From an uncultured Dongia sp. (GTDB lineage Bacteria; Pseudomonadota; Alphaproteobacteria; Dongiales; Dongiaceae): 56,113 nucleotides of DNA. Shown piece by piece: positions 16,380 through 24,820 of the stretch (positions are counted from its first letter, which is position 1; each line of letters begins with the position of its first letter). Below the pieces are notes generated by a model that worked only from the letters and a program-made list of their open reading frames with translations, had not been told where the DNA came from and searched no databases. The translations under genes and the position numbers were made by a program. The stretch is taken from contig NZ_CAKZGO010000010.1 in NCBI RefSeq assembly GCF_936916975.1, forward strand, positions 1-56,113. Reading direction: 5' to 3'.

Positions 16380-17662
16380 GGCGGCCCCTCATGCAAGGCC
16401 AGCAGTGCCGCGCCATAGGCCGCCTCGGTCTGCCGGGCGCGTGTTACAGGCACGTTGAGATGGCGCTGGCGAATCTGGGTCCAGGCGTCGTTGCTCGCAC
16501 CGCCACCGATGCTGATCACACGGCGCAGGGCTGGTGCACCCAACTCCGTCAGCCGCGCATAGGCCGAGCGCTCGATCTCGGCGATACCTTCGAGCATGCC
16601 CTGAAAGAATGTGACATCGCTTGCCGGGCGCGGCGTCAGGCGGGGGGCGAGATCTGGGTCGTTGATGGGAAAGCGCTCCCCGGGCTTGGACAAAGGGTAA
16701 TAGTCGAGGCCGGTAGGATGGGCCGGATCGAGTTGCGAGGTCAATTCGGCGATGCGCGCTGCGTCGAATTGCGCAAGCAATGCGGCCCCTCCACTGTTGG
16801 AAGCACCGCCGGCGAGCCAGCGATCCCCCAGCCGGTGGCTGTAGATGCCCTGTGGGGCCGCGAAGACAGGCCGGTCGGAGAGCAGCTTGAGGACCAGGGT
16901 GGTGCCAAGTGACGTCACCGCATCTCCCGGCATCTGCGCGCCGGTGGCGATGAAGGCCGCGACACCATCCGTGGTGCCCGCGCAGATTTGTGTCTCCGAC
17001 GAAAGGCCAAGCCGTGCTGCTATCTCCGCCTCAATCGTCCCGAGATTCGTGCCGGGCACAGCGACGTCCGGCAATAGATGGCGCGGAACACCGAGCTGTT
17101 CGAGCCATGCCGGCCATTGCCGCCCGATCGGATCATAGCCGAGCTTGAGGGCATTGTTCTCGTCACTGAAATCGAAGCGGCCGAGCAGCCGGCCGGCGAT
17201 CCAATCGGCCTGATGCACCGCATGTCGGCAGTCGCTGGATGCATCCGGCAGGAGATGGAGAAGTTTGGCAAGCGCCGCACTAGGCCCTTGGGCACCGCTT
17301 TCCGACGGCGCCACCGCCTTGATTCGTGCCGCCGCCTGGCCAGCGCGCCCATCGTTGTACATAAGGCCCAATGAGCGCGGTGCACCCTGTCCGTCGACGA
17401 GTAGCAGCGTGCCGGATGTGCCATCGATGGCGATGCGCGCAACCTTGCCGAGGTCGCACGTCTTGGCGAGCTGCGCCAAGACGGCCATCACCGCCTGCCA
17501 CCAGATGTCCGGATCCTGGTCAATCGCCGCGCCCTGCTGGCGCGGTGCCGGCATGGATACCGCGCTGGTGGCAATCACCTGCGCAGCAGCATCGATCGCA
17601 TTGATGCGGACGCCGCTGGTACCGATATCGATGCCGAGACAAAGCGTGCCGGCGTCAGACAT
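16376..17662 (-). CDS. FGGY-family D-ribulokinase-like kinase (SePSK / XK-1 type)
   Basis: A 428-residue FGGY kinase. It opens with GIDIGTSGVRINAID and has IAIDGTSGTLLLVD, HQADW, NALKLGYDP, ICAGTTDGVAAF, AVTSLGTTLVLKLLS, GLDYYPL and GERFPINDPD. As I recall them, the same landmarks occur in the cyanobacterial SePSK and plant XK-1 D-ribulose kinases, which are shorter than xylulokinases. The expected reaction is D-ribulose + ATP to D-ribulose-5-phosphate, though a related ketose is possible. It overlaps the GlpD-like gene upstream by 8 bases and the HAD gene downstream by 4, indicating tight coupling. Confidence 0.75.
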   Translation of the reverse strand: MSDAGTLCLGIDIGTSGVRINAIDAAAQVIATSAVSMPAPRQQGAAIDQDPDIWWQAVMAVLAQLAKTCDLGKVARIAIDGTSGTLLLVDGQGAPRSLGLMYNDGRAGQAAARIKAVAPSESGAQGPSAALAKLLHLLPDASSDCRHAVHQADWIAGRLLGRFDFSDENNALKLGYDPIGRQWPAWLEQLGVPRHLLPDVAVPGTNLGTIEAEIAARLGLSSETQICAGTTDGVAAFIATGAQMPGDAVTSLGTTLVLKLLSDRPVFAAPQGIYSHRLGDRWLAGGASNSGGAALLAQFDAARIAELTSQLDPAHPTGLDYYPLSKPGERFPINDPDLAPRLTPRPASDVTFFQGMLEGIAEIERSAYARLTELGAPALRRVISIGGGASNDAWTQIRQRHLNVPVTRARQTEAAYGAALLALHEGPP

Positions 17663-19196
17663 GGGCGACCGGTTCAGCCGACGTCAGTCCCTCATGATTG
17701 AGGCTCAAGAACCAGCGCTCGAAGCTGCCGCGTTCTTCCGGCGTCAGATGCAGGCCGTGCTTGGTACGCCGTTCCAACACATCTTCCGGTGATTGTGCCC
17801 ATTCGGCGCGCAGTAGAAACCGTGCCTCACGTTCATAAAGAATGCTGCCGAAATGCCTGCCAAGATCCGTCATGGCCTTGGCGTCGCCAAGTAGATCAAT
17901 GGCGCGCGTGCCATAGAGCCTGGCGTAATGCTGCGCTATGCCAGGATTCAGCCAGGGCCAGGCCCGCAGGAAGGCCGCCAGCCACGGCTCGAAATCCGCA
18001 CCAGGAATATCGCCACCCGGCAGCGTTGCGTGTGCCGTCCAAGACTTGTCCATATTCGGAAAGAAAGGGGCGAGCTTCTCTAACGCGTGTTCTGCAAGCT
18101 TGCGGTAGGTCGTGATCTTGCCCCCGAACACTGAGAGAATCGGTGGTGCACCATCGGTCGCTACCTTGGGGTCGACATCGAAGACATAGTCGCGCGTCAC
18201 TGCCGAGGGGTTGGCGGCGTTATCATCGTAAAGTGGTCGCACGCCGGAAAAACTGTGCACGATGTCGGCACGGCCTGGCGGTTTGGCGAAATAGCGCGCA
18301 AGCACGTCGAGCAGATAATCGATTTCCGTTTCGTCAACGCGCGCATCTTCCGGCTGACCCTCGACGGCGATATCGGTGGTACCGACCAATGCCAAATCAC
18401 CTTCATAAGGATTGACGAAGATCACCCGCTTGTCGTGGTTCTGCAGCAGATAGGCGTGATCGCCTTCCCAGAACTTACGGATGACGAGATGACTGCCCTT
18501 GACCAGTCGCACCCGCCGTTGGCTGCTGATGCCCTTGACCTGCCCCAGCATATTCTCGACCCAGGGGCCTGCCGCGTTGACCACGCAGCGCGCCATGACC
18601 GTGAAACGGTGGCCGTCGCCGGCGTCTTGCAACTCGACTTCCCACGCATCGCCGGCACGTTTCGCGCTGGTGACCTTGGTACGGGTAAGGATCCGGGCGC
18701 CATGCTGTTGCGCGTCGAGCGCGTTCAACACGACGAGCCTCGCATCATCCACCCAGCAATCGGAATATTCAAAGGCCTGGTGGAACTCAGGTTTTATCGG
18801 CTCGCCGACAGGGTCGCGAGCGAGATCGATGGCGCGCGTCCCCGGCAGTTTCTGGCGACCGCCCAGATGGTCATAGAGGAAGAGTCCGAGCCGCAGCAGC
18901 CAGGCTGGCCGTTGCTCGGGACTGTGGGGCAGCACAAAGCGCATCGGCCAGATGATGTGCGGGGCCGCTCGCAGCAAGACTTCGCGTTCGATCAAGGCCT
19001 CCCGCACCAGGCGGAATTCATAATATTCGAGATAACGCAGACCGCCATGAACCAGCTTGCCGCTGCGTGACGAGGTGCCCTGGGCCAGATCGTCCCGTTC
19101 GCACAGCATCACGGAGAGTCCTCGGCCGGCGGCATCGCGGGCGATTCCTGCCCCGTTTATGCCGCCGCCGATGATGAGAAGGTCAACGCGTTCCAT
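17655..19196 (-). CDS. FAD-dependent polyol-phosphate dehydrogenase, GlpD/EryB family
   Basis: A 513-residue flavoprotein of the glycerol-3-phosphate dehydrogenase family, oxidising a polyol phosphate at the inner membrane and passing electrons to quinone. It shows the FAD site IIGGGINGAGIARDAAGRGLSV, then SSRSGKLVHGGLRYLEYYEF, VNAAGPWV, VGTTD, SFSGVRPL and FGGKITTYRKLAE, all hallmarks of GlpD. Length is right for GlpD (about 500). The dedicated kinases and transporter around it suggest its substrate could be a different polyol phosphate, as with EryB of erythritol catabolism; plain glycerol-3-phosphate remains possible. Confidence 0.85.
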   Translation of the reverse strand: MERVDLLIIGGGINGAGIARDAAGRGLSVMLCERDDLAQGTSSRSGKLVHGGLRYLEYYEFRLVREALIEREVLLRAAPHIIWPMRFVLPHSPEQRPAWLLRLGLFLYDHLGGRQKLPGTRAIDLARDPVGEPIKPEFHQAFEYSDCWVDDARLVVLNALDAQQHGARILTRTKVTSAKRAGDAWEVELQDAGDGHRFTVMARCVVNAAGPWVENMLGQVKGISSQRRVRLVKGSHLVIRKFWEGDHAYLLQNHDKRVIFVNPYEGDLALVGTTDIAVEGQPEDARVDETEIDYLLDVLARYFAKPPGRADIVHSFSGVRPLYDDNAANPSAVTRDYVFDVDPKVATDGAPPILSVFGGKITTYRKLAEHALEKLAPFFPNMDKSWTAHATLPGGDIPGADFEPWLAAFLRAWPWLNPGIAQHYARLYGTRAIDLLGDAKAMTDLGRHFGSILYEREARFLLRAEWAQSPEDVLERRTKHGLHLTPEERGSFERWFLSLNHEGLTSAEPVAHV

Positions 19197-19206
19197 ATCG
19201 TCCGTT

Positions 19207-19950
19207 CTAGCCAGCGCGCGCCCGCTTCGCCACGGCTTTCTTCACTGCTTTGGGCTTTGCCTTTGCTGCCGGCTTGCGCGCGGCAGCAGGCTTTTGACGT
19301 GGGCCGTAGTTCTTGAATTTCTCGATGACGTGGCTGATCTCGCGGTCGTCCAGCACCTGGGCGTCATCGAGCAGCAGGGTGAGATAGTATTGCCGCGCGA
19401 TGGTCTCCACTTCGACCGCCAGCCACAATGCCTTGCCGACATTGGCGCCTGTCGCAATCACGCCGTGATTGCGCAGCAGACAGCAGGTGCGCCCCTCCAG
19501 CGCTTTCATGGCATGTTCGGACAATTCCTTGGTGCCGTAAGTGGCATACGGCGCCACCCGGATATCCGGCCCGCCGCCTGCAGCGACCATGTAATGAATG
19601 GCCGGAATGGGCTTGTTGCAGATGGCGAGCGTGGTGGCATAGGTGCTGTGGGTATGCACCACAGCGCCGACATCCGGTCTTGCACGCATGATGTCCATGT
19701 GAAAGCGCCATTCAGAGGACGGGTCCAGCGGTCCCGACCAGCTGCCATACTCTCCCTTGATCGGCATGGTGGCGATGTCCTTGGGCGTCAGCGCGTCGTA
19801 AGAAACGCCGGTTGGCGTGATCAGCATGATGTCCTTATAGCGGGCGCTGATATTGCCCGACGTTCCCTGGTTGATGCCGAGGCCATTCATGGACTGGCAG
19901 GCCTTGATGATGCTGCGCCGGATATCGAGTTCTTCCTTGGTCATGGCCAT
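19207..19950 (-). CDS. Class II aldolase, FucA-like, with Lys/Ala-rich C-terminal tail
   Basis: A 247-residue protein. Residues 1-205 are a single-domain class II aldolase of the L-fuculose-1-phosphate aldolase type: NQGTSGNISAR (phosphate binding), ITPTGVSYD, SSEWRFHMDI (catalytic Glu region), VVHTHSTYAT (metal histidines) and LLRNHGVIATG (third histidine). Cleavage of a ketose-1-phosphate to dihydroxyacetone phosphate is expected. The last ~38 residues are unusual: they repeat KPAA-, KAKPK- and KKAVAKRA-like units and resemble a histone H1 tail, not an aldolase. It lies 10 bp upstream of the GlpD-like gene and 5 bp downstream of the dehydrogenase gene. Confidence 0.82.
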   Translation of the reverse strand: MAMTKEELDIRRSIIKACQSMNGLGINQGTSGNISARYKDIMLITPTGVSYDALTPKDIATMPIKGEYGSWSGPLDPSSEWRFHMDIMRARPDVGAVVHTHSTYATTLAICNKPIPAIHYMVAAGGGPDIRVAPYATYGTKELSEHAMKALEGRTCCLLRNHGVIATGANVGKALWLAVEVETIARQYYLTLLLDDAQVLDDREISHVIEKFKNYGPRQKPAAARKPAAKAKPKAVKKAVAKRARAG

Positions 19951-19955
19951 AGCTT

Positions 19956-21002
19956 TCAGCAGGGGTTGAGAGGTTGTTCGCCCGCGGCGTGGCGCCGGAT
20001 CTCCTCGGCGATCATGCGGGCGGCGATGCGGACGGTGGTGGTGGAGGCGCCGGCGATATGCGGCGTCAGGGTGACATTGTCGAGCTGCAGCAGCGGTGCA
20101 TCAGCAGGCGGTGGTTCAAGCCAGAAGGTCTCCAGCATCGCCCCACGCACATGGCGTGATTTCAGTGCGTGATACAGATCGTCGTAATTCACCATGGGCC
20201 CGCGCGCGGTGTTGATGAAATAGGCGCCTCGCTTCATACGGGCGAATTGTGCCGCGGCGAGGAATCCCTTGGTCTCATCGGTGACGCGCGCATGCAGGCT
20301 GACCACGTCGCTCTCACGCAGCAGGGTGTCGAGATCGACCGCCTGGACGCCGTCGGCCGTGTCGTCGGGTGACAGGACGCGGTAGGGATCAGCCACCAGG
20401 ATACGGCAGCCGAACGGCTTCAGCAGCTTGACCACACGCGTCCCGATATGGCCATAGCCGATCAGGCCCACGGTCATTTCCGAGAGTTCCGCATCGATCT
20501 TGTCGAAGCGGTAGAGGTCACCTCGCCAGACGCCCTGCCGCAGCGCTTCGTGGCCGGCACGGATGAGGCGTGTTTCAGAGAGGATCGCGGCGATAGTGAA
20601 TTCGGCGACGGCGGAGGCATTGCGGCCAGGCGTGTTGACCAGCTTCACCTTGCGGGCACGGCAGGCCTCGATATCGATATTGACCGGCCCGCCGCGGGAC
20701 ACGGCGATCAACTTCAAATCCGGCAGCCTGTCGAGAATTGCACCATTGATTGGCGCCAGATGGTTGATGAGAACATCGGCGCCCTTGACGAAAGCCACCA
20801 CCTCATCCGGCTCGCCTTGATATTCGCGCAGGCCTTCCAGGCCGCCATCGACATAACCATGCCGCATTGGCTCATCCGGCCAGGGAAGTTCCTTGGTGCG
20901 AATCTCGACCAGCAAATCAGGCACCTTCTTCAGCGCCTCGGTGAAGGCGGCCGGTTTCATGAAGTTGTCGCCGATTACCGCGACATTGAGCTTACGCATC
21001 AT
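19956..21002 (-). CDS. D-isomer-specific 2-hydroxyacid dehydrogenase (SerA-like)
   Basis: A 348-residue NAD-dependent dehydrogenase. The cofactor motif is GLIGYGHIGTRV; catalytic Arg is in SRGGPVNID, Glu in AMLETFWLEP and His in LTPHIAGAS. The size fits the short phosphoglycerate-dehydrogenase-like group, with no ACT domain. Its ATG overlaps the stop of the upstream kinase gene by 4 bases, so it belongs to the operon. It may oxidise or reduce a hydroxyacid made from the aldehyde product of the aldolases (for example glycolate or glycerate); that is inference. It is unlikely to be the serine-biosynthesis enzyme given its setting. Confidence 0.82.
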   Translation of the reverse strand: MMRKLNVAVIGDNFMKPAAFTEALKKVPDLLVEIRTKELPWPDEPMRHGYVDGGLEGLREYQGEPDEVVAFVKGADVLINHLAPINGAILDRLPDLKLIAVSRGGPVNIDIEACRARKVKLVNTPGRNASAVAEFTIAAILSETRLIRAGHEALRQGVWRGDLYRFDKIDAELSEMTVGLIGYGHIGTRVVKLLKPFGCRILVADPYRVLSPDDTADGVQAVDLDTLLRESDVVSLHARVTDETKGFLAAAQFARMKRGAYFINTARGPMVNYDDLYHALKSRHVRGAMLETFWLEPPPADAPLLQLDNVTLTPHIAGASTTTVRIAARMIAEEIRRHAAGEQPLNPC

Positions 21003-22564
21003 GGTTTCCTGTGTTGTGCCGCAGCCAGATCCGCCCAGAGCGGGGGCATGGCCTGTCGTGTCTTGAGATAGATGGGGAAAAGTTCGTCATAGCGCGCCTT
21101 CAGCGCGGGGTCTGGCGCAATGGTGCCGCGCAGGGTGGGCGTCACCCAATCCGCCACGGCCCTTTCCATATCCGGAATGGCCCCGATGGCAACTGCCGCC
21201 ATCATGGCGGCGCCGGCAGCGCCCGCCTCCTCCCGCGCCGTCTCCCGGACGGGCACGCCGAGACCGCTCGCCAGCAAGGTCTTCAAGGCGCGCGAGCGCT
21301 TGGCGCCGCCCGCCACACGGATCTCGTCCGGCAATTGGCCCATGGCGGTGTAGCAATCGCGCGCCGCCAGTACTAGGCCGTCATAGACTGTGCGGACCAG
21401 TTCGGCAAACCCTGTGCGGTGGGTGAGACCGATGAACTGGGCGCGGGCATAGGCATCGACAAATGGACCTCGCTCACCGGCTTCATGGATATAGGGGTGA
21501 TAGATCTCCGCATGGGGCCGCGCCTCCAGCACCAGGGCATCGAAGGCCGCCAGCGCATCCGGGCGCGAGACGTCCTTGCCGAGGATGCGGGCGGCATCAC
21601 GGCCGATATCGACAATCCAATCAATGTTAAGGGTCGCTGCCATGTTGGACTGCATCTGTGCTGCGGCGCCAGCTACTGGAAAGGACATGGTGTAGCCGCT
21701 GGGTTCGGCAGCAAGATTGAGCGACGCCGCCTCCGGTACATAGCGCATATGCATGGCCGTCGAGCCAACGATCGAGCAGCCGACGGACTGACCCGGCTGA
21801 TAGAGACCACCGCCCAAGGCCGTGCAGACAACATCGACTGCACCCAGCGAAACCGGCAGGCCGATGGGGAGGCCGATCGCCTTGGCGGCCGCAGCGGTCA
21901 GCCCATGAGTCATCTTGCTGCCGTCGACGATTTCCGGCAGCAAGTCGCGGCGATTGGCGATCTCCAGCCAGTCGAGAATTTCCGGAACATATTCGCGCGT
22001 ACGGAAATTGCCGAAGGTGAAGACGCCCTCGCTGACATCGGTCGCCCGCCGCCCGGTGAGGCCCAGATAGAGCCAATCCTTGCAATGATGTGCCGACACC
22101 GCCTTGTCGAGGATCTCCGGCGTGTATCGCTGCATCCAGGCCATCTGGGCACTTTGCGAACAGGCATTCAAGCCGCAGCCGGTGTAGGCGTACATCCTGC
22201 GACGAACGCCGCTCGCTTCATGTTCGCGCACCAGATCAGCAGCGCGGGAATCGAGCCACAGCCAGGCGGGTGCCACCGGCTGCCCGTCGCGGTCGACCAA
22301 CCAAGTGCCATCGCCCTGCCCCGTGATGGCAAGAGAGGCCGCGCGATCCTTCAGCGCAGGTGTCTTGTCCGTCAGCTCGCGCAGGACATCAACCGTGTCG
22401 CGCCAGGTGCGCGCCATGTCCTGTTCAACCGCGCCACCATCGCGCGTCTCATAGACATTCGGCTTCGACGCTGCGGCAATCTGGTTGCCGGCGAGATCGA
22501 ATACCAGCGCCTTGATGACCGACGTGCCGGCATCGACCGCGACGATGAGGTCACGCTCCACCAT
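20999..22564 (-). CDS. FGGY-family kinase, erythritol kinase (EryA)-like
   Basis: About 521 residues from MVERDLIVAVDAGTSVIKAL, overlapping the upstream ATPase stop by one base; the longer frame to 22753 is spurious. Segments VDAGTSVIKALVFD, ITGQGDGTWLVD, AWLWLDSRAA, HHCKDWLYLGLTG, SEGVFTFGNFRTR and GCSIVGSTAMHM resemble the alphaproteobacterial erythritol kinase EryA as I remember it. The FGGY signature lies in VAGGAKRSRALKTLLASGLG near the C-terminus. It should phosphorylate the imported polyol or ketose with ATP. The companion EryC-type isomerase of erythritol loci is missing, so the substrate may differ. Confidence 0.78.
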   Translation of the reverse strand: MVERDLIVAVDAGTSVIKALVFDLAGNQIAAASKPNVYETRDGGAVEQDMARTWRDTVDVLRELTDKTPALKDRAASLAITGQGDGTWLVDRDGQPVAPAWLWLDSRAADLVREHEASGVRRRMYAYTGCGLNACSQSAQMAWMQRYTPEILDKAVSAHHCKDWLYLGLTGRRATDVSEGVFTFGNFRTREYVPEILDWLEIANRRDLLPEIVDGSKMTHGLTAAAAKAIGLPIGLPVSLGAVDVVCTALGGGLYQPGQSVGCSIVGSTAMHMRYVPEAASLNLAAEPSGYTMSFPVAGAAAQMQSNMAATLNIDWIVDIGRDAARILGKDVSRPDALAAFDALVLEARPHAEIYHPYIHEAGERGPFVDAYARAQFIGLTHRTGFAELVRTVYDGLVLAARDCYTAMGQLPDEIRVAGGAKRSRALKTLLASGLGVPVRETAREEAGAAGAAMMAAVAIGAIPDMERAVADWVTPTLRGTIAPDPALKARYDELFPIYLKTRQAMPPLWADLAAAQHRKP

Positions 22565-23706
22565 CAATGCACCTTGGACGCGAGGCCATGAGCCAAAGCC
22601 CGACCTGAGACAGCATCGAACAAATGAACCGCCTTCGCCGGGACACGCAATGCCAGGGCCTTGCCGATTTCGGTTTCGACCGGCCGTTCTGTGACACAGA
22701 CAACGTTGGTACCGGCGACATCCAGGCAGATATGGCTTTGATCGCCCAGCCAATGATTGCTGATGATCCGGCCGGTGGCGACGGCATCTTCGCTTGTCGG
22801 CGAGGCATCTGCGCCAAGCGTAATGAGATGCGGGCGAATGCCGATTCGCACATCCTGGCCCGCGACGTTTTCCAGCAGCGGCGCTTTGAGGCTGAAGGCC
22901 GCCTGACCGCCAGCGCCCAGCGCGTTGATCCGCAGGTGATCGCCGGCGTGATCGAGATGAGCGTCAAAGATGTTCATCGGCGGTTCACCGACGAAACTCG
23001 CCACGAACAGGTTGTTGGGCCGCTCCTTGATCTCCGCCGGCGTCCCAAATTGTTGCAACTCGCCCTTCTCCATCACCGCAATCCGGTCCGCCAACGCAAT
23101 CGCCTCGGTCTGGTCATGAGTCACGAACAGGGTCGTCATCTTGTGCTCGATCAGATAGTCCTTCAACCGGGCGCGGACGATGGCGCGCAATTGCGGCTCC
23201 AATTGCGACATCGGCTCGTCGAGCAGCGAGACGGGTGCGCGCCGGATGAGGGCGCGGGCGAGCGAGGTGCGCTGCTGCTGTCCGGCCGAGATGACGGTCG
23301 GGTAGCGATCGAGGATATCTGTGATCTCGAGCAATTCCGCGACCTGGCGGACCCTGGCCTCGATCTCGGCATTGGCCTTCTTTTCGCGCAGGAGGGCAAA
23401 GGCGACGTTTTCGCGCACCTTCAGCGGCGGGTACAACGAATAGCCTTCAAATGCCATGGCGACACCGCGCTGCGAGGGCGGCAGGTTGTGGATCTCCTGC
23501 CCACCGATGCGGATGGCACCTTCCGTCACTTCCTCGAACCCGGCCACCATGCGCAGCATGCTGGTCTTGCCGCAGCCGGACGACCCCAGAAGCGCCACGA
23601 TCTCGCCGTCCTTGATGTCCAAGCGAACCTGCTTCACCGCGCGGATCGGTGCCTTGGCGCGCGGCGCGTAGGTCTTCGAGATATCGTCGAGCAAAAGGTT
23701 TGCCAT
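22564..23706 (-). CDS. CUT1 sugar ABC transporter ATPase (second of a non-identical pair)
   Basis: A 380-residue MalK-type ATPase from MANLLLDDISKTY, with GAGG before the ATG; a TTG five codons upstream is less likely. Walker A GSSGCGKTS and Walker B VSLLDEP are intact, switch His is in FVTHDQTE, and the C-terminal TOBE-type regulatory half is present. Two positions are unusual: the Q-loop glutamine is Glu (AMAFEGYSLYP) and the signature is ISAGQQQR instead of LSGGQ. The D-loop reads SQLEP. It presumably forms a heterodimer with the ATPase at 23718-24818. Its stop overlaps the EryA-like kinase start. Confidence 0.85.
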   Translation of the reverse strand: MANLLLDDISKTYAPRAKAPIRAVKQVRLDIKDGEIVALLGSSGCGKTSMLRMVAGFEEVTEGAIRIGGQEIHNLPPSQRGVAMAFEGYSLYPPLKVRENVAFALLREKKANAEIEARVRQVAELLEITDILDRYPTVISAGQQQRTSLARALIRRAPVSLLDEPMSQLEPQLRAIVRARLKDYLIEHKMTTLFVTHDQTEAIALADRIAVMEKGELQQFGTPAEIKERPNNLFVASFVGEPPMNIFDAHLDHAGDHLRINALGAGGQAAFSLKAPLLENVAGQDVRIGIRPHLITLGADASPTSEDAVATGRIISNHWLGDQSHICLDVAGTNVVCVTERPVETEIGKALALRVPAKAVHLFDAVSGRALAHGLASKVH

Positions 23707-23717
23707 GATCGCCAGCC

Positions 23718-24818
23718 TCAATTCACGCGCGGTGCCAGGCGCTGACCGCTGGCCGCATCAAACAGGAGTATATCGTCCGGCGCGAAGCTCACCCAGACCT
23801 TGCGATGGCCGCGACCGAAGCGCGCCGCCTCGCTCTCGCCGACCGTCGCCAGGACCTCTTCGCCGGCCGGGCCACGGAGATAGAGGACGCTGCGCACATT
23901 GACCGGCATCACGGCATCCAGATCGAACTCAACGCTGCCGGGCGTGTTCGTTTCCGTGACGATCACATGCTCCGGCCGCAGCCCGGCAACGAGATCGCGG
24001 CCGGTGGCCTCGGCATAGGCCTCCGAAACGGGGCTAACCCGACCGAAGGCGTGAATCTGGCTGCCCTGCCCCACCGTTTCCAGCCGGCAAGGTGCCAGGT
24101 TGATGGTCGGATCGCCGAACAGCCGCGCCACGTCAAGCGAGACCGGTGCGCGGTAGACATTGGTGGGCGTGTCCCATTGCTCGATCCGCCCGTTGCGCAA
24201 CACGGCGATATGATCGCCCAGCGCCATGGCCTCCTTGTAGTCCTGCGTCACATAGATCACGGCGCTGTTGAACGTCCGCAGTAGCCGCGGCAGTTCCAGG
24301 CGCATCTCATAGCGCAGCTTCGCATCGACATTGCGCAGCGGATCGTCCAGCAGCAGGACTTTGGGCTGCCCAATCAGGGCGCGGGCGAGTGCCGTACGTT
24401 GCTTTTGGCCGTTGGAGAGCTCGCGCGGTGCATGGCCCAGCACATGGTCGATCTTCAGCATGCGGGCAATGGCCGAGACCTGCTCCTTCAGCCGACCTTC
24501 CGGTACATTCCGCGCGGTGAGCGGGCTGGCAATATTGTCATGGGTGCTGAAATGCGGAAACAAGGCGAAGTTCTGGAACGCCATGCCGACATTGCGCGCC
24601 TCCGGCGAAGCATCGGTCATGTCCACGCCATCGATGGTGATCCCGCCTGCATCCGGCTCCTGCACGCCGGCGACGATGCGCAGCAGCACGGTCTTGCCGG
24701 TGCCCGACGGGCCGAACACCACGACGATCTCCCCGGCTTTCACCGAGAGTGAGACATCCTCCAGCACCATGCCGGATTTGAAGCCCTTGGAGATGTTGCT
24801 GAGTTCAAGACTGGACAT
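23718..24818 (-). CDS. CUT1 sugar ABC transporter ATPase (first of a non-identical pair)
   Basis: A 366-residue MalK-type ATPase starting MSSLELSNISKGF, 2 bp after the permease stop; the open frame to 25187 lies inside the permease gene and is rejected. Walker A is GPSGTGKTV, Q-loop MAFQNFALFPH is normal, but the signature is LSNGQKQR and the Walker B catalytic Glu is replaced by Asp (VLLLDDPLRNVDAK). The switch position reads YVTQDYKEA, with Gln where His is usual. The C-terminal regulatory half is present. Such changes often mark the less active site of a heterodimeric ABC ATPase. Confidence 0.85.
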   Translation of the reverse strand: MSSLELSNISKGFKSGMVLEDVSLSVKAGEIVVVFGPSGTGKTVLLRIVAGVQEPDAGGITIDGVDMTDASPEARNVGMAFQNFALFPHFSTHDNIASPLTARNVPEGRLKEQVSAIARMLKIDHVLGHAPRELSNGQKQRTALARALIGQPKVLLLDDPLRNVDAKLRYEMRLELPRLLRTFNSAVIYVTQDYKEAMALGDHIAVLRNGRIEQWDTPTNVYRAPVSLDVARLFGDPTINLAPCRLETVGQGSQIHAFGRVSPVSEAYAEATGRDLVAGLRPEHVIVTETNTPGSVEFDLDAVMPVNVRSVLYLRGPAGEEVLATVGESEAARFGRGHRKVWVSFAPDDILLFDAASGQRLAPRVN

Positions 24819-24820
24819 AG

